DNA from: Branchiostoma floridae
Taxonomy: Eukaryota > Chordata > Leptocardii > Amphioxiformes > Branchiostomatidae
Assembly: GCF_000003815.2 (NCBI RefSeq)
Contig: NC_049992.1
Location: forward strand, 15,947,052 to 16,011,051
Reading direction: 5' to 3'
DNA length: 64,000 nucleotides
Shown here: positions 51,430-62,300 of the stretch, piece after piece
How positions within the stretch are numbered: position 1 is the stretch's first letter
Layout: every line of letters begins with the position of its first letter
Notes under the pieces: generated by a model
Databases searched by the model: none
Told to the model about the DNA's origin: nothing
The model's input: only the letters and a program-made list of their open reading frames with translations
Position numbers and translations under genes: made by a program

Positions 51430-51437
51430 CTTATATA
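51430..51437 (-). promoter_or_regulatory. TATA box of the signal-peptide exon
   Basis: Read on the minus strand the sequence is tatataag within ctctatataagctt, 49 bases before the ATG. A start about 30 bases downstream would leave a short 5' leader of roughly 20 bases. The strong match and spacing support a real core promoter. Confidence 0.6.
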
Positions 51438-51439
51438 GA

Positions 51440-54400
51440 GAGCACACGAGGGCTGGGTTTCCTCGCTCCAGAACCTCAGAGCACGAACTGTTTACTGTTC
51501 CTACTCGCTCTTCGAAATGGAAAGCCGATATCCTTTACATCATCGCCCGGAAGGCTGGCTGTAGGTCTTCTACAGGGAAGAATACGGCAGCTCCCAGAGG
51601 CGAAGTGTTACGATCTCCAAGTCGATGAGAGCGCGCATGAGAGGAACTTGGGTTGGCACGAAACCCGGTCGGCGAAGTCACACGTAGTCCTGGGAGCAAA
51701 CCAGGTCAACTGCGAATACGACAGGGTCAAGATGGGAAGATCTTTGCCGGATGGAAACGTACGCTGATGCTGCAGCCGGCGGTCAGCCTAATGCCCTGAC
51801 TCTGGCCAGATCTCACAATTAATAGTACGGCTGCTGGCACTGAGGAGGCCGCGATTGGTCAAAAAGAAACGGACAATCGGTCAGATCTGACCGGCAACAT
51901 TTCACCGCTGGGAGAGACTTTCAATCCTTCGGTGTGAAATATCCTTCGCGGTGTAGACAGAGCCAGTCGTCGTGTGAGAAGTGATCATCAGTACTGATGG
52001 TTATCATCCCTCACGTGCCCCAAACTCAGTCACAGCCCACCAGATTCCACTTACGCGGGGCGGCTCCACAGGGCACCCTGTCAGGATTGGAGAGTAATGC
52101 TAGCTTCACGGGCAATTTCCACGACGGCGCAGTAGACAGGTTCACTGTGGGAAGTTGCAGGTGTCTCTTTGAACTGTAGCTCTGAAGCGCGTCCTAGTTC
52201 GTCTGCCGCTAAGAGTCAGCGTAACATGAAAGAATAGGGAGGCGCGCGAGAAATGTCCTCTGTCAAACGGAGAGGGGCTCTTGTTGGCGGCATGGAAATT
52301 CTATTTTTTTGCCTCGTGGAGTTTCTCTAGCACATGACTAGATATTTCCATAAGTCTACAGCATGCAGTAGAAGCTACCTGAACAGTAGGCTAAGATGGG
52401 TAACCAGTAATAGAGAAAAGCACAGGGCAATTTCGGGAGTACGTCTGGGTTTTCCAAACTATAGTGCTGAAGACAAAGCTGCCAGATTTCCTCAAAAAAG
52501 CTTCGAAAAATAATTACTTTCTGCCAAAGTATTCGGATCTCACTATTGGCAGTAGGGCCCTGCAGTAATTAACAATCAGCTAAAGCAGCACTTGAACGTT
52601 GTAAGTGCTGTATTAACATCAACGTTCAGGATAATCAGAAGCTGCTTTTACCAGACGTGAAGGTCTCTCCTTCTGCAAGGTTCCAAAGGGCGAGTAGACA
52701 TCTGTGTAGGGCAGGTACGGTACGTGCCAACTCGACGGCGAATCGTGCTCTGTCTCCCGCCTTTGCACACGCCTCGGATCGAGGCCCGAGTCTTCGTCAG
52801 CCCTCCTGATCACGGCAAAATGTTCACCGAAATGCCCCGGTCGACCGGTCTCCCTGATTAACGAGCAGACGTCGACTTTTCCGGCTCCAATTAATTTCAC
52901 CAACTTGACCTCTGCCGGTCGCCTTCCTCTAAAATATCTCCTTCATCCAGACCCACCAGCTTCTCTCTCCCGGGTAGTTGAGCCTGAGGCTCTGGAATCT
53001 CCTAAACCCGCGTTTTGTAGACAAACCTTCCGTGCGCGCCCATCTGAAACAGACGTTCAAACCCCATGCACAAAAGCCTTGGATACACACAGACGACGAT
53101 CCTTGTGGTATCAGGCCCTCCAAAGCGGACACTCGGGGGGAATATAAGCCCTCCTTCCGTTCACTATCCTGCGTTTATGTCGACAAAGATCAAGGGATGA
53201 CTGCTAAGTGGCACCTTTTCTCCCAGATATCAAAGACGGCGAAAACTTTGGAAAATATGCAAACCGTAGGGCTCTCCACCAACTGGGAGATTGATGATAA
53301 TGATGTGCAAAACGCCCCATGATGAGGGCACTTATATCAGGTTCGTCTGTGCACGGAGAATGGCAATGGCAGTTGCAGCAGAGGCGACTGGGGATTGGCT
53401 GCGTAGCGAGGCCTGGGGCCAATCGGAGTACGACCCGCCGCAGGTAGATCGAACACGGAATCTGTTATTGACTGAACTAAGGACTGCTAGGCCACCGGTT
53501 GAACACGGAAAACGAAAAGCTAAGCAAAGCGGCGTATCCTTTGCGCCCAGTTGAAGGGAACGAAAAGATGTCCTCATTTCCCTCCGGCAATGGAGGCGCT
53601 CGCGGATTCCGTAATGGTCAATACTGCCTAAGAGCACTTGCAGCAAGGAGACGAATTGACTGACTGATGCTTTGAGATCAAAGTCATCTGGAAAATCCAT
53701 CAGTCAGACGGAAGAGCCATTCGGGCTTACTTCCTGCCCTACACTCGGACAGGGAGATGAAGCGTACATGTATGTGTACTGTTGCCCTATTCTGTAAGTC
53801 CCGTCTGGTTGATAATATCTGGATGGCATGTGTGCGGAAGGGTTGCTATAGTTGAACATTCATTAACATGTTGTTCGAATCATGGTGTTGCAGCTGGCAG
53901 AATCAAGACAAACCTTAACCAAAAATTCAAAATCCTTACTTGTTCCAAACTTTCCAAACAATCTAATACCATATGTGATACTTTTGATCATCATTTATTC
54001 TTGACATAATTCATGGAAGAATTAGTGTATAGCTGAACAATCAATTTTTAGGTACGAGTACCAACGTACTTATTATTCATCTAGTTTGGATACCCAACTT
54101 TTGGAGCCCTACGAAGTTCAGTTAACACAAGTCCGACAGAAAAAATGTATCAACATATAAAAGGGCATACGCTGGCTGACCTTGCCCTCCAAAATACGTC
54201 ATTTCTTAAATCACCCCAACCTTTAGCAAGACTACAGACGAATGAGCCTAAGTGCCCACTTTAGATTGGTATCTCCATGATGGCCCGACCCTATTTCATC
54301 ATGTTCCTTTATGATGAGCTTTGGGCTAGAATCATATCGCACAAGTTGGAATATTAAAGGGGAAGAATCGTAGACAGGCATATCACAAAGGCACAAATTG

Positions 54401-55480
54401 CCCAAAGAAACGGTCCAGTGGCCCTTTTAATAACGCTCCTCACTCGTAAACAGTAGTGAGGATTGACGTATCTTACGTAAATCTGAAAAGAGCACCCTTG
54501 AGTCATGCTAGTAAGTTCGTACATAAAATGTTTTAAAAGTCTGTTTTTATGTTCAATGGCAAAGATACTATATCACTTATAGCAATAGGTCTATGCGTTG
54601 TTGGCCGTATCTATCAATGGATATAAAGAACGTTTTGTCACAGGCAACGATGGATATGTCTTGAGCCCACTTGTGACAGCTACAGGAGGATAAAGAAAGT
54701 ACATGTGTATGCAATGCGTGGGTAGCATGCAAGTCAGAATACGGAGTAAAAGAAGGGACGAAAACAATTTGTTTTGAAGGACTTTGAATGATTTCTTTGA
54801 CAAGTGGGCGTTTCGGATCTCGTTACCCCATGTGCATGGAGGGCAAAGTTGTCTCTGTCAACATCAGAAACATTAACCTAAAGCCTGTCCAGGGTCCGAT
54901 TTCAGAGGAATAAGTCATTTGTCGTGGTACTTTGCCGCTAATGGACGTCCCAATGCGTCTATTGTTCCCACTGGGAGCGTAACTTGAGCTGTGTTCCAGA
55001 GCTTTTAGCCTTTCTTCACGTCCATCTTGTAGCGAGAAAATGTAAATGGAGGCTGTGCGCGATCACTACCTTTTGTCGCTGTTCAGAACGATGACGCTTC
55101 CCTATGACAAACTGCAGATTACTTTGTGAATCGGGACTGACGGCAGGGATTCACCAAAGCTCATCAAAGTCACGACAGGCAGATAAATTTTCAGACATTC
55201 CCCTTACATAATTTATTAAACGTATAATTAATTAATCACAGCGGGTGATGAATAGAGTGCAGTGAAGTTTGAACGTGTGGGCAGGGTTTGTTTGATTGTA
55301 CTGTGGTGTAAAACTGATGTGGGGTCAGCAGAAAAACCTACGGACGTGTTAGCAATCACAATGATAGTGGCGCGACTATCAATTATAAATGAAAGCGCTG
55401 TGAAGAGCTCTCGTTCAAAATGAAAAGTCTATTCATGTTACCCCAGGCATAAAACTTGAAATGTTAAAGGGCTTTTAGCT
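51440..55480. other. No supported gene; GC-richer region upstream of the promoter
   Basis: From about 51.4 to 53.7 kb the sequence is richer in GC and CpG than the surroundings, which explains the crowd of overlapping open frames on both strands (up to 122 codons). None has a recognisable domain. The rest is AT-rich and empty. Confidence 0.4.
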
Positions 55481-55719
55481 AGGCCGTATTAGAACAAATT
55501 CCTGTATGCTTCCACGAACATATGAAATATACCATTTACAATCATGACGTACGACATTTATCCACCTCATTATATGCCTGGTATAAAGGTGACAGAATTG
55601 AAAAAAAAATGTCAGAGATGTCAAGATATTCTCCAAAATAAACGATAAGGATTCTTTCTTGTTAACACCCATGGCCAGACAGGTAAATGAGGTTTCATAA
55701 TGATGAAAGCTCCTTGGGC

Positions 55720-55856
55720 AGATATAGGTACCCTTACAAATTGTGTGTAGATATACACAAACTTCCTGATTCATTGGAAAGAAAATCGAGGTTTCTTTAC
55801 GCTTAGGTTTCATTTCCGAATCGGGGCCCGGCTGTGATGTTTGCTGAAAGGAAAAA
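55720..55856 (-). CDS. Candidate orphan exon (weak)
   Basis: Inside a 151-codon minus frame, a good acceptor (ttttcctttcag) precedes about 45 open codons starting QTSQPGPDSEMKPKRKETS. A gtaagg donor follows. The composition (Pro, Lys and Glu rich, then hydrophobic) could be a cytoplasmic exon. It lies between the two receptor genes, downstream of copy 2. I recognise no family. Confidence 0.2.
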
Positions 55857-57154
55857 TAAAAGTGTTTGCCAAAACCATGCTCCTGGCTTATTCTTTTAGA
55901 TTCTGTGTGTTTTATTGCAATTCTTATCATATTTTTCGCTTCCGAAAGCTACCCAGCCGGGCCTCGGGTTGGGAATTGGGACCTAGGCCTTACTAGATCT
56001 ATAGAGAAGTACGTCGGCCCGGCAAGTCAGAATTTTCTTTAAGAATCCATATTGACAGCAAGTTTTTTTCCACTCGCACAGCCCATAGAATCCAATCATT
56101 AAATGCATCTGTCTTAATCTGCACCAGTGGCGCCACGATGACAAGGGTCACTAGTTTGCTGTCGGTCTATTCAACGCTTTACTCAATCAACTTCGTACTT
56201 TCAAAAGGCTGAAGCCTCTAGATGAGTTCAATCACATGTAAAAACAAACCTCTGCATTGAACCGCTCAAGCTTGAGGTGTCAAAAGCTCAGTCCCTATCT
56301 TTTATCAAAGGAACATGAGGACTAAGAATCAATGAAAATGAAAGGACATTTCAGGATTAAGTACATCCTTCTTTGCTACAGACTGGTCTTTGAATTCAGA
56401 AAAGTGTACGACGAAAAAGCCATTCGACAGACTAGTACTTAAACATCCAGCTTTCATAGAAGTGGTGATATCAGATCAAAGGGTACTCTCTGATTTATAT
56501 CCACGAACATTACTTCTGACAGAGACCACAGAGGCGGAAAACCGTCTATAGAAACTCTAGATATCATTCTGCTGAGAGCGATACGACACTGAACCGAAGT
56601 CTTGTCTCAAGTGTTATCAAGTAATAGTTATAGATGTATCACAACACACTTCATACATCATTGACGTACCTTCGCAATATAGCCTATTTGACTAGTTGTA
56701 AAAGAGCTTGCTTGATCCCTCAAGCAAAAAAATTAGCTGAAAGGCAGGAAGTTATACTGAAAATCAACTGAAGCTTTTTAAGATAAGTTTTTAAGTCCGG
56801 TTTGTGCTACCAATTTTAGCTATTCTGCATGCCGTATTTGTTGCTTAGTCTTCCCTTATATGGTTCTTAGCTCAGATTTGAGAGAGCAACGAAGACCAAC
56901 CTGACGTCTTTCTTCGGGTACGGTACGGGTACAGGGATCCTCTTCCTGCTGATGACAGGTAAACAGTACAGCACCCTGTGCAAACAACCATAAAAATCGT
57001 CCTTTGGAAGCCAAAGAGTATGTTTGAAAGTGTCCTTGTGGAGACAGCTTAAAGTTTGAGGACACCATTTTCTTCATATAATATAAACAGATGGTGATAA
57101 CATAAATGTCAAGATTCAACCTACAAAGCAGTCAAGCTTCAACCTACCTCCTCT

Positions 57155-57472
57155 GGCAGCTGATGATGTCGAGGCAGCTGAAGATGCCGAGGCAGCTGAT
57201 GATGCCGAGACAGCTGAAGATGCCGAGGCAGCTGATGATGCCGAGGCAGCTGATGATGACAAGGCAACTGATGATGCCGAGGCAGCTGATGATGCCGAGG
57301 CAGCTGATGATGCCGAGGCAGCTGATGATGCCGAGGCAGCTGATGATGACAAGGCAGCTGATGATGCCGAGGCAGCTGATGATGACAAGGCAACTGATGA
57401 TGCCGAGGCAGCTGATGATGCCGAGGCAGCTGATGATCATGATGACGAGGCAGCTGATGATGCCGAGGCATG
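57155..57472. repeat. 18-bp minisatellite, about 17 units
   Basis: Tandem copies of gatgatgccgaggcagct with variants (gatgatgacaaggcaact) and one six-base expansion near 57434. Because the unit is a multiple of three, several frames on both strands stay open (MMPRQL, AADDAE, SSAASA, HHQLPR). An acidic Ala-Asp-Glu frame is preceded by a splice-acceptor-like cctacctcctctggcag but I see no gene around it. Confidence 0.9.
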
Positions 57473-57479
57473 ATGCGGC

Positions 57480-58325
57480 TGGTGATGTCCACGAGGGAAT
57501 ACAGGCCTCGTCTGGAGCGTGCTGTCTTCATGGCCTCTCGGCTGCTGAATCAGAAAGCTGCACCGATGGTGTTCCTACTTTCAAAAGTCTAAAGACCATA
57601 TAGCAGTGGCGCATCTCGACGATAAGATTGATTCTGGATTAAAAAGTGCTGGTCATAACTAACCACTTCGTAGTGAATAAGATCATAGCTAAGGTTCTAA
57701 ACGTTGAGACTTCAATCACAAAGAAAATTTGGCATAGACAATACATTACATATTGATCCACTGGTGATGTATTAGAGTCTATACCTCGCTATTACACAAT
57801 ATCTGTATACTACTTCTGAATCAGTGTTTTACTCAATGTTATTGTTTTATATTTACTTTTTTGAGAAGAGGGCATCTTACAAGCACTGTGCTTTTGTCTG
57901 GTCTTCAATAGTAGAAATGGTAAAATAAATAAATATCACTGCATTTTCTCCTAAGGCAATACCTTTTTGCTGACAGCACATTGTATATCCTGTATGGTAC
58001 TCTACCGAGAGAAATAAGTCTTTCAACCTGAACATGTTTCCTTGTTAACAGATAGATTGTTGGTAGTACACAGGTTTTCAAATACGTTTCAGCATAGTTC
58101 CAACTCCTATGCATTTGTTGTCAATAGCAGCTCTCCTGATAGTTCAGCTGGTCAATAGCAGCTCTCCGGATAGTTCTGAAGGATAAAATCCGTCCTCTTA
58201 GATACCTCATAGATAATTTTAATGACAAGCTTTTTTTCTTGTGTTGTGGAAAAATTCTTTTGTCTAGACTCTTGAAATCGAATAAACCACATTACAGCAG
58301 CATTTGATAGTATGACTAATGCCAC
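57480..58325. other. Downstream of copy 2; 31-bp tandem duplication
   Basis: The segment gtcaatagcagctctcc occurs at 58120 and 58151, with the unit running to gatagttc. The stretch is probably 3' UTR and flank of copy 2. No confident polyadenylation site was found. Confidence 0.5.
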
Positions 58326-58409
58326 GTTAGTAGATACGCCTGGAAAGATCCAGATCACAGTTTGCTTAACAGTCTTGTGGATGCAACGTCACTTTCCTTG
58401 TTATGAAGG
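58326..58409 (-). other. Copy 2 proximal 3' UTR with homology to copy 1
   Basis: Counterpart of 17861-17982; see the shared words there. The copy 2 version is shorter by several small deletions. Confidence 0.55.
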
Positions 58410-58480
58410 TCACACACTTCTCTTGGGAGACTCTTTACATCCATCTGCCCATGCGCCATCAGAAAGCTTTGCCGCTGATA
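58410..58480 (-). CDS. Copy 2 exon: C-terminal tail
   Basis: The acceptor is ttacgttttag; 22 residues end SPKRSV and TGA. Compared with copy 1 three residues are missing after the SAAKL start and several are changed, but the KESPKRSV end is kept. Confidence 0.8.
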
Positions 58481-61400
58481 CTAAAACGTAAAAAAGTAGG
58501 GAAATCAAAGAATGAGAAGAGACAATACAGATTAACCAGATAACAGACCATGTATTTTTTTACCTTTTTACATCATTGTACCTGTCAGTGCCCTTGCATT
58601 TAGCTTAGTACGAGCATAAATTTGCAACTAAAATCGCAATATGAGTTACTATTAAAGCCTTATCAAACAATGGTACATTTCACTGCACTGAACACGCTTT
58701 AGCGAAGCATTGAAAGCACTAAGAATGTAAACGCATAGACCAAATAAAGTGGCAAAATTATTGACATGGCAGTTACCATGACAAAACTGTCAAGACGTAT
58801 TTGACATATATAAATGAATACATATTCATTAATTGTGTGCAATACTATTAACAAAGTAACTCACTTTGTGGACCTTCTGATGCGGACAGAAACTTGACGT
58901 AGTTGGAGGGGAACAGGCCTATCCTGCCGCTCAGGTAACCCAGGCACCAGCCGCCATCTTCCCCCTCCAGTACCTCGATGACGTCATCTGCCTCCAAATA
59001 AAGTTCGTTCCCCTCTTGAGGATGATACGGGTGCAGAACCCTAGCATATCTTCTGGCTGAAAGTGTACAAATGAAGGTGATCTCTCTAAGGTTTTACAGA
59101 TAGGAAGCAAGCAGTCACTACGAGCTTTTATTAAACTTACATGTACTTTAGAACAGAAATCACGTACTCTTACTCAAAAGGTTTCGCTGGAAAATATAGC
59201 TGTTTCAACCATACCAAATTTGATATACCTCTTGCAGGATGGCCGATCTGTTCCTGTTTACGTTCACTAGACCAATTCAAATTACATTCATACTCAGTGA
59301 AAAGCCAATAGCTTAAATCATGCATCATACTTTTCTTTTTTGTTATAAGTTAGTGTTCAAGTTTGTGTAAAATAGAGAAGTCTGGGCACATCAAGACAGC
59401 GAACACAGAGACTAATGGGATACTTACTACTCCCTTTGTTTGTGGTTCGCCGAATGGTCTCGATACCTCCCGGGGTTGTCGGTGAGATTGGTTTACCTGT
59501 TAAAACAATATTTTAGACAGTACGCTGTCTATTCATCAGCCGTACTTGCAACTCTAAAGTACTCTAAAACGTTATACCATGTGAAAGACGATTTTCACAT
59601 CAACATCGAGTCAATGTTGACATCAAACTACGAACACTTCAAATATCAGATGTGTTTACAAAGACATGACAGTCCTATCGCGACCGTTAAACGTCATTAT
59701 ATCTCTAATCTTGTCCAAATAAAACGATGCTATTATTGCCATGAAAGCTCATCGGTGTTTGTAGTAATCATAGCACAACGCAAAACTTTCTTTTAACACA
59801 AAAGTACACACGTATCAAACTTTCAACGACCACAGTCGCCTTCTTCGGCCGTCCCTAAACAGAGACGGTGGGCGTTATAAACTTCCTGGCACGTTTGACC
59901 AATTGCTGACGACACATATCCACAATATCACGTGTACTCTAGCGGGTTTACGTTCTGAAGTAGTCATTGGTCATCAGTATTGAGCCTGACGAAGGCGACA
60001 GTGGTCGTTGAAAATTTGATCCGTGTGTACTTTTGTGTTGGAAGAAAGCTTAGCATTGTACAATGCTATTTATGTTACAGCACTATCCTACCGATGTTTT
60101 TTCAAGGTTGAAACATACAGGGTAGTTTGAGGTGAGGATGCCGTGTGACTTCTAGTGTCTCCTCTCCAAACCTCTCCTCCAGCCGACCCTGCTCCCTCCG
60201 TCCCATGTTGTAGTAGAAGGAGAACCGTTTCTTGTCCTCCTTGTTTCTCCTCCGCTGTATAAAGTATACCACCAGTCCCAGACAGATCACGAACCACAGA
60301 CCTCCGGCAATGGCTCCCACCCAGATAGCAACCCTGCTGCTGGCATCCCCTCGCCAAAACGCTGCAAGAGGAGATACGCACATAAAAGTTTTACTCAAGT
60401 GATAGCTTACCTACGGTTTGTTCTTAACAAATATATACTTAATGTTATCATAGGATAGTAAGAGAGAGAAGATATAATACGTTAACTCTTATACCATGAT
60501 GGTTTCTTCCAGACAATTTCTTATGAGAAACGATATTGAAATGTAAGTCCAGTGCTCAAAAGAATCGTAAGGTGGAAATGACTTGTTAGTTGCATTTTCC
60601 TTTACTTTTCTTTTAATGATGATTGAATCAGTTCGTACCTTTTACATTCAGTTGTAGTGACTTGACATCGCTCTCCCCAACGTTATTGCTGACAGTGCAT
60701 ACGTAAGTTCCTGTTGCGTTTGCCCGCACTCTGTCCAGAACAACTGTGCCCGTGCGCACGTCACGTGTCATCGAATTCGTCGTAGAGCGCACGCGCATCC
60801 CGTTCACCGTCCACGTGATGTTTGGAGGCGGGTTGCCCTCGGCAACGCACTGAAACTTGACCCTGTCGTCTGTATTCACGGTCTGCGAGTCGGAGATGCT
60901 GACAATAGTAGCGGGATCTGTGACAAACAACAACACTCATTTAAAAACACATAATTTCCTACGATATATCTTGATCTTCTAAGTCTGTGAACTGGTCAAA
61001 AAGGATAAAGAAAAGGGTGAACTGAACGCAGAATTGTTATCATGACAACGGCCAGGAAACGATAGTATCTTAATGGATATTTCTGTTCTAAAAAGGAATG
61101 TTTGAATTTGGTTACTCGTCGGGCATATAGGGACATATAAGTACAAAAATTGAAATCAACCTTACATAGTACATCCAAGCTGAGAGAGTCGCTGCTGGTC
61201 CGAACAATGTGATCAGCTATACACTTGTACACGCCCTTGTCCCCTCTGGTCACGTGACGTATGACTAAGTCTGGACGTTGCAGATTCCCGCCAGAATACT
61301 TTGTGTCAAACATCCTGCTGTCAATCAAAGCGCCATTTCTCTGCCAGTAGATGTTTGTGACGTTGGGCTTCGCGTTTCTTACTGCGCATGTCAGGGTGAC

Positions 61401-62130
61401 ACCCCTGCCCCAGGAAGTGACGTAAGGATCTGATGGCCCTACCGACACTGATGGGGGAACTGTACAGGGAAGACATATTTTGAGAAAATATCTGCATCTT
61501 TTACCTGTTTATATTGTCCCTTTTCTCAATACTCAATGAACTTGGACTGAAGACGTCGAAGAATGTAAATGTAGTGTTTGTGGTAATTTTAGCTGTTGCA
61601 GCAGTGCACAATGGTAACACAACATACGTACGACTCTTTGAAAACACACATACATTTTGCACAATACACTACTTAACCCTTACGTAGTAGTAAGGACTAT
61701 GCCATGACAATATGGGTCATTACAACAGGCACAGAGGAAAGTAGTATAGTAGGGTGCTATTGCCACCACCTACCCAACACTATGAGATCAACAAATGCCT
61801 CTTCACTCGGAAGTCCCTCCGCCGACACAGTGATTATGTACGTCCCTTCGTCTTCCTCCGCGACGTCATCAATTACCAATGACCCCTGACCGCGACCATC
61901 AAGCCTTGCGCGTCCGTTATAGTCCCCGTGGGCAGTGGAAGAATCGAAATGAGGCCAGTAGGTAAAGACTTGTGTTCTCTTCATTTTGTCCATCGAGTCG
62001 ACTTTGGTCCATACAACAGAGGCGATACGTTTTGTGGTGTCGAAGTCAGCTCGCATGATGGCGGAGTCTCCAACGGTGGCGTCCACGGACTTTGGAACAT
62101 TCAAACCGATTGAAGACTGTGCCCAGCATT
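58410..62130 (-). CDS. Receptor copy 2: Ig-Ig-Ig-TM-SH3 membrane protein (5' partial)
   Basis: Seven minus-strand exons: 62130-61774, 61459-61166, 60917-60639, 60361-60119, 59496-59428, 59056-58865 and 58480-58410, all phase 1 and nearly the same lengths as in copy 1 (357, 294, 279, 243, 69, 192 and 71 bases). The first coding exon is not visible before 64 kb. Introns are shorter than in copy 1 except between the transmembrane and linker exons (622 against 243 bases, because of a 245-bp element), and the last one. Role and membrane layout are as for copy 1. The open frame is intact in every exon, so it is not a pseudogene on this evidence. Confidence 0.88.
58865..59056 (-). CDS. Copy 2 exon: SH3 domain
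   Basis: The acceptor is acactttcag and the donor gtgagt, at a site absent from copy 1. This adds GPQ before the last exon. The SH3 domain is the same as in copy 1 except that the first Tyr region reads VLHPY and not VLYPY. That Tyr lies in the ALYDY strand which normally helps form the proline-binding groove, so ligand affinity could differ. Confidence 0.9.
59428..59496 (-). CDS. Copy 2 exon: cytoplasmic linker
   Basis: A 69-base exon with a gttttaacag acceptor and a gtaagt donor. It encodes KPISPTTPGG, then IETIRRTTNKG. The proline spacing is slightly changed from copy 1. Confidence 0.85.
59795..60039. mobile_element. MITE-like foldback (family C) in a copy 2 intron
   Basis: Terminal repeats of about 50 bp: left aacacaaaagtacacacg, then ttcaacgaccac and gtcgccttc; right gaaggcgac, gtggtcgttgaa and cgtgtgtacttttgtgtt in reverse complement. 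245 bp, no coding capacity. It sits between the linker and transmembrane exons of copy 2 and is absent from the equivalent intron of copy 1. Confidence 0.85.
60119..60361 (-). CDS. Copy 2 exon: transmembrane helix and juxtamembrane tail
   Basis: The same 243-base length as copy 1, a cctcttgcag acceptor and a gtatgt donor. The stalk differs from copy 1, but helix, stop-transfer QRRRNK, FYYNMG and the charged tail are the same. If the intron is retained the frame stops after a few codons, which would give a form without SH3. Confidence 0.92.
60639..60917 (-). CDS. Copy 2 exon: third Ig domain
   Basis: A tttgtcacag acceptor and a gtacga donor. A complete Ig domain with VKFQC, NITW and GTYVC, and sequons NIT and NAT. 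One residue differs from copy 1. Confidence 0.95.
61166..61459 (-). CDS. Copy 2 exon: second Ig domain
   Basis: A ccctgtacag acceptor and a gtaagg donor. A complete Ig domain with VTLTC, IYWQRNG and GVYKC; NVT sequon. Changes from copy 1 cluster in the strands and loops before the second Cys. Confidence 0.95.
61774..62130 (-). CDS. Copy 2 exon: N-terminal V-like Ig domain without the core cysteines
   Basis: A tatgcttcag acceptor and a gtaggt donor; 119 codons, two more than copy 1 because of an insertion (DGRGQGS against NGKAS). It starts with CWAQSS, again the end of a leader. The core Trp is present (VVWTKVD) and both bridging cysteines are missing (AIMRADF, TYIITV), as in copy 1. This is the most diverged exon of the pair. 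Unlike copy 1 there is no in-frame ATG just upstream of the acceptor. Confidence 0.9.
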
Positions 62131-62199
62131 CTGAAGCATAAAGATGATCTTTGCTTTGTTACATAACAAAACATACGTATGTTAAAAATTTCTATATGA

Positions 62200-62300
62200 C
62201 AAGTAGGGATGGGTACCGGTACAGAAAATTCAGGTCCAGGTACGGTTCAGGTCCAGAGGATCAGGTCCAGGTCCGGACCTGAACCTGGACCTGATTCAGT
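62200..62300. repeat. caggtccagg repeat with palindrome
   Basis: Several copies of caggtccagg or a close variant lie at 62231-62272, followed by their reverse complement (cctgaacctggacctg) to 62294, making a local foldback just upstream of copy 2. Confidence 0.8.

Noticed and set aside
52619-52903. A 94-codon minus-strand frame upstream of the signal exon
   Set aside because: It starts with TTG and lies in a GC-rich region where long chance frames are expected on both strands.
57905-58114. A 69-codon minus frame that at first looked like a retroelement fragment
   Set aside because: No reverse transcriptase or other motif could be identified.
60088-60381. A 97-codon minus-strand frame overlapping the copy 2 transmembrane exon
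   Set aside because: It is the out-of-frame shadow of the real exon; the other frame has the transmembrane helix and matches copy 1.
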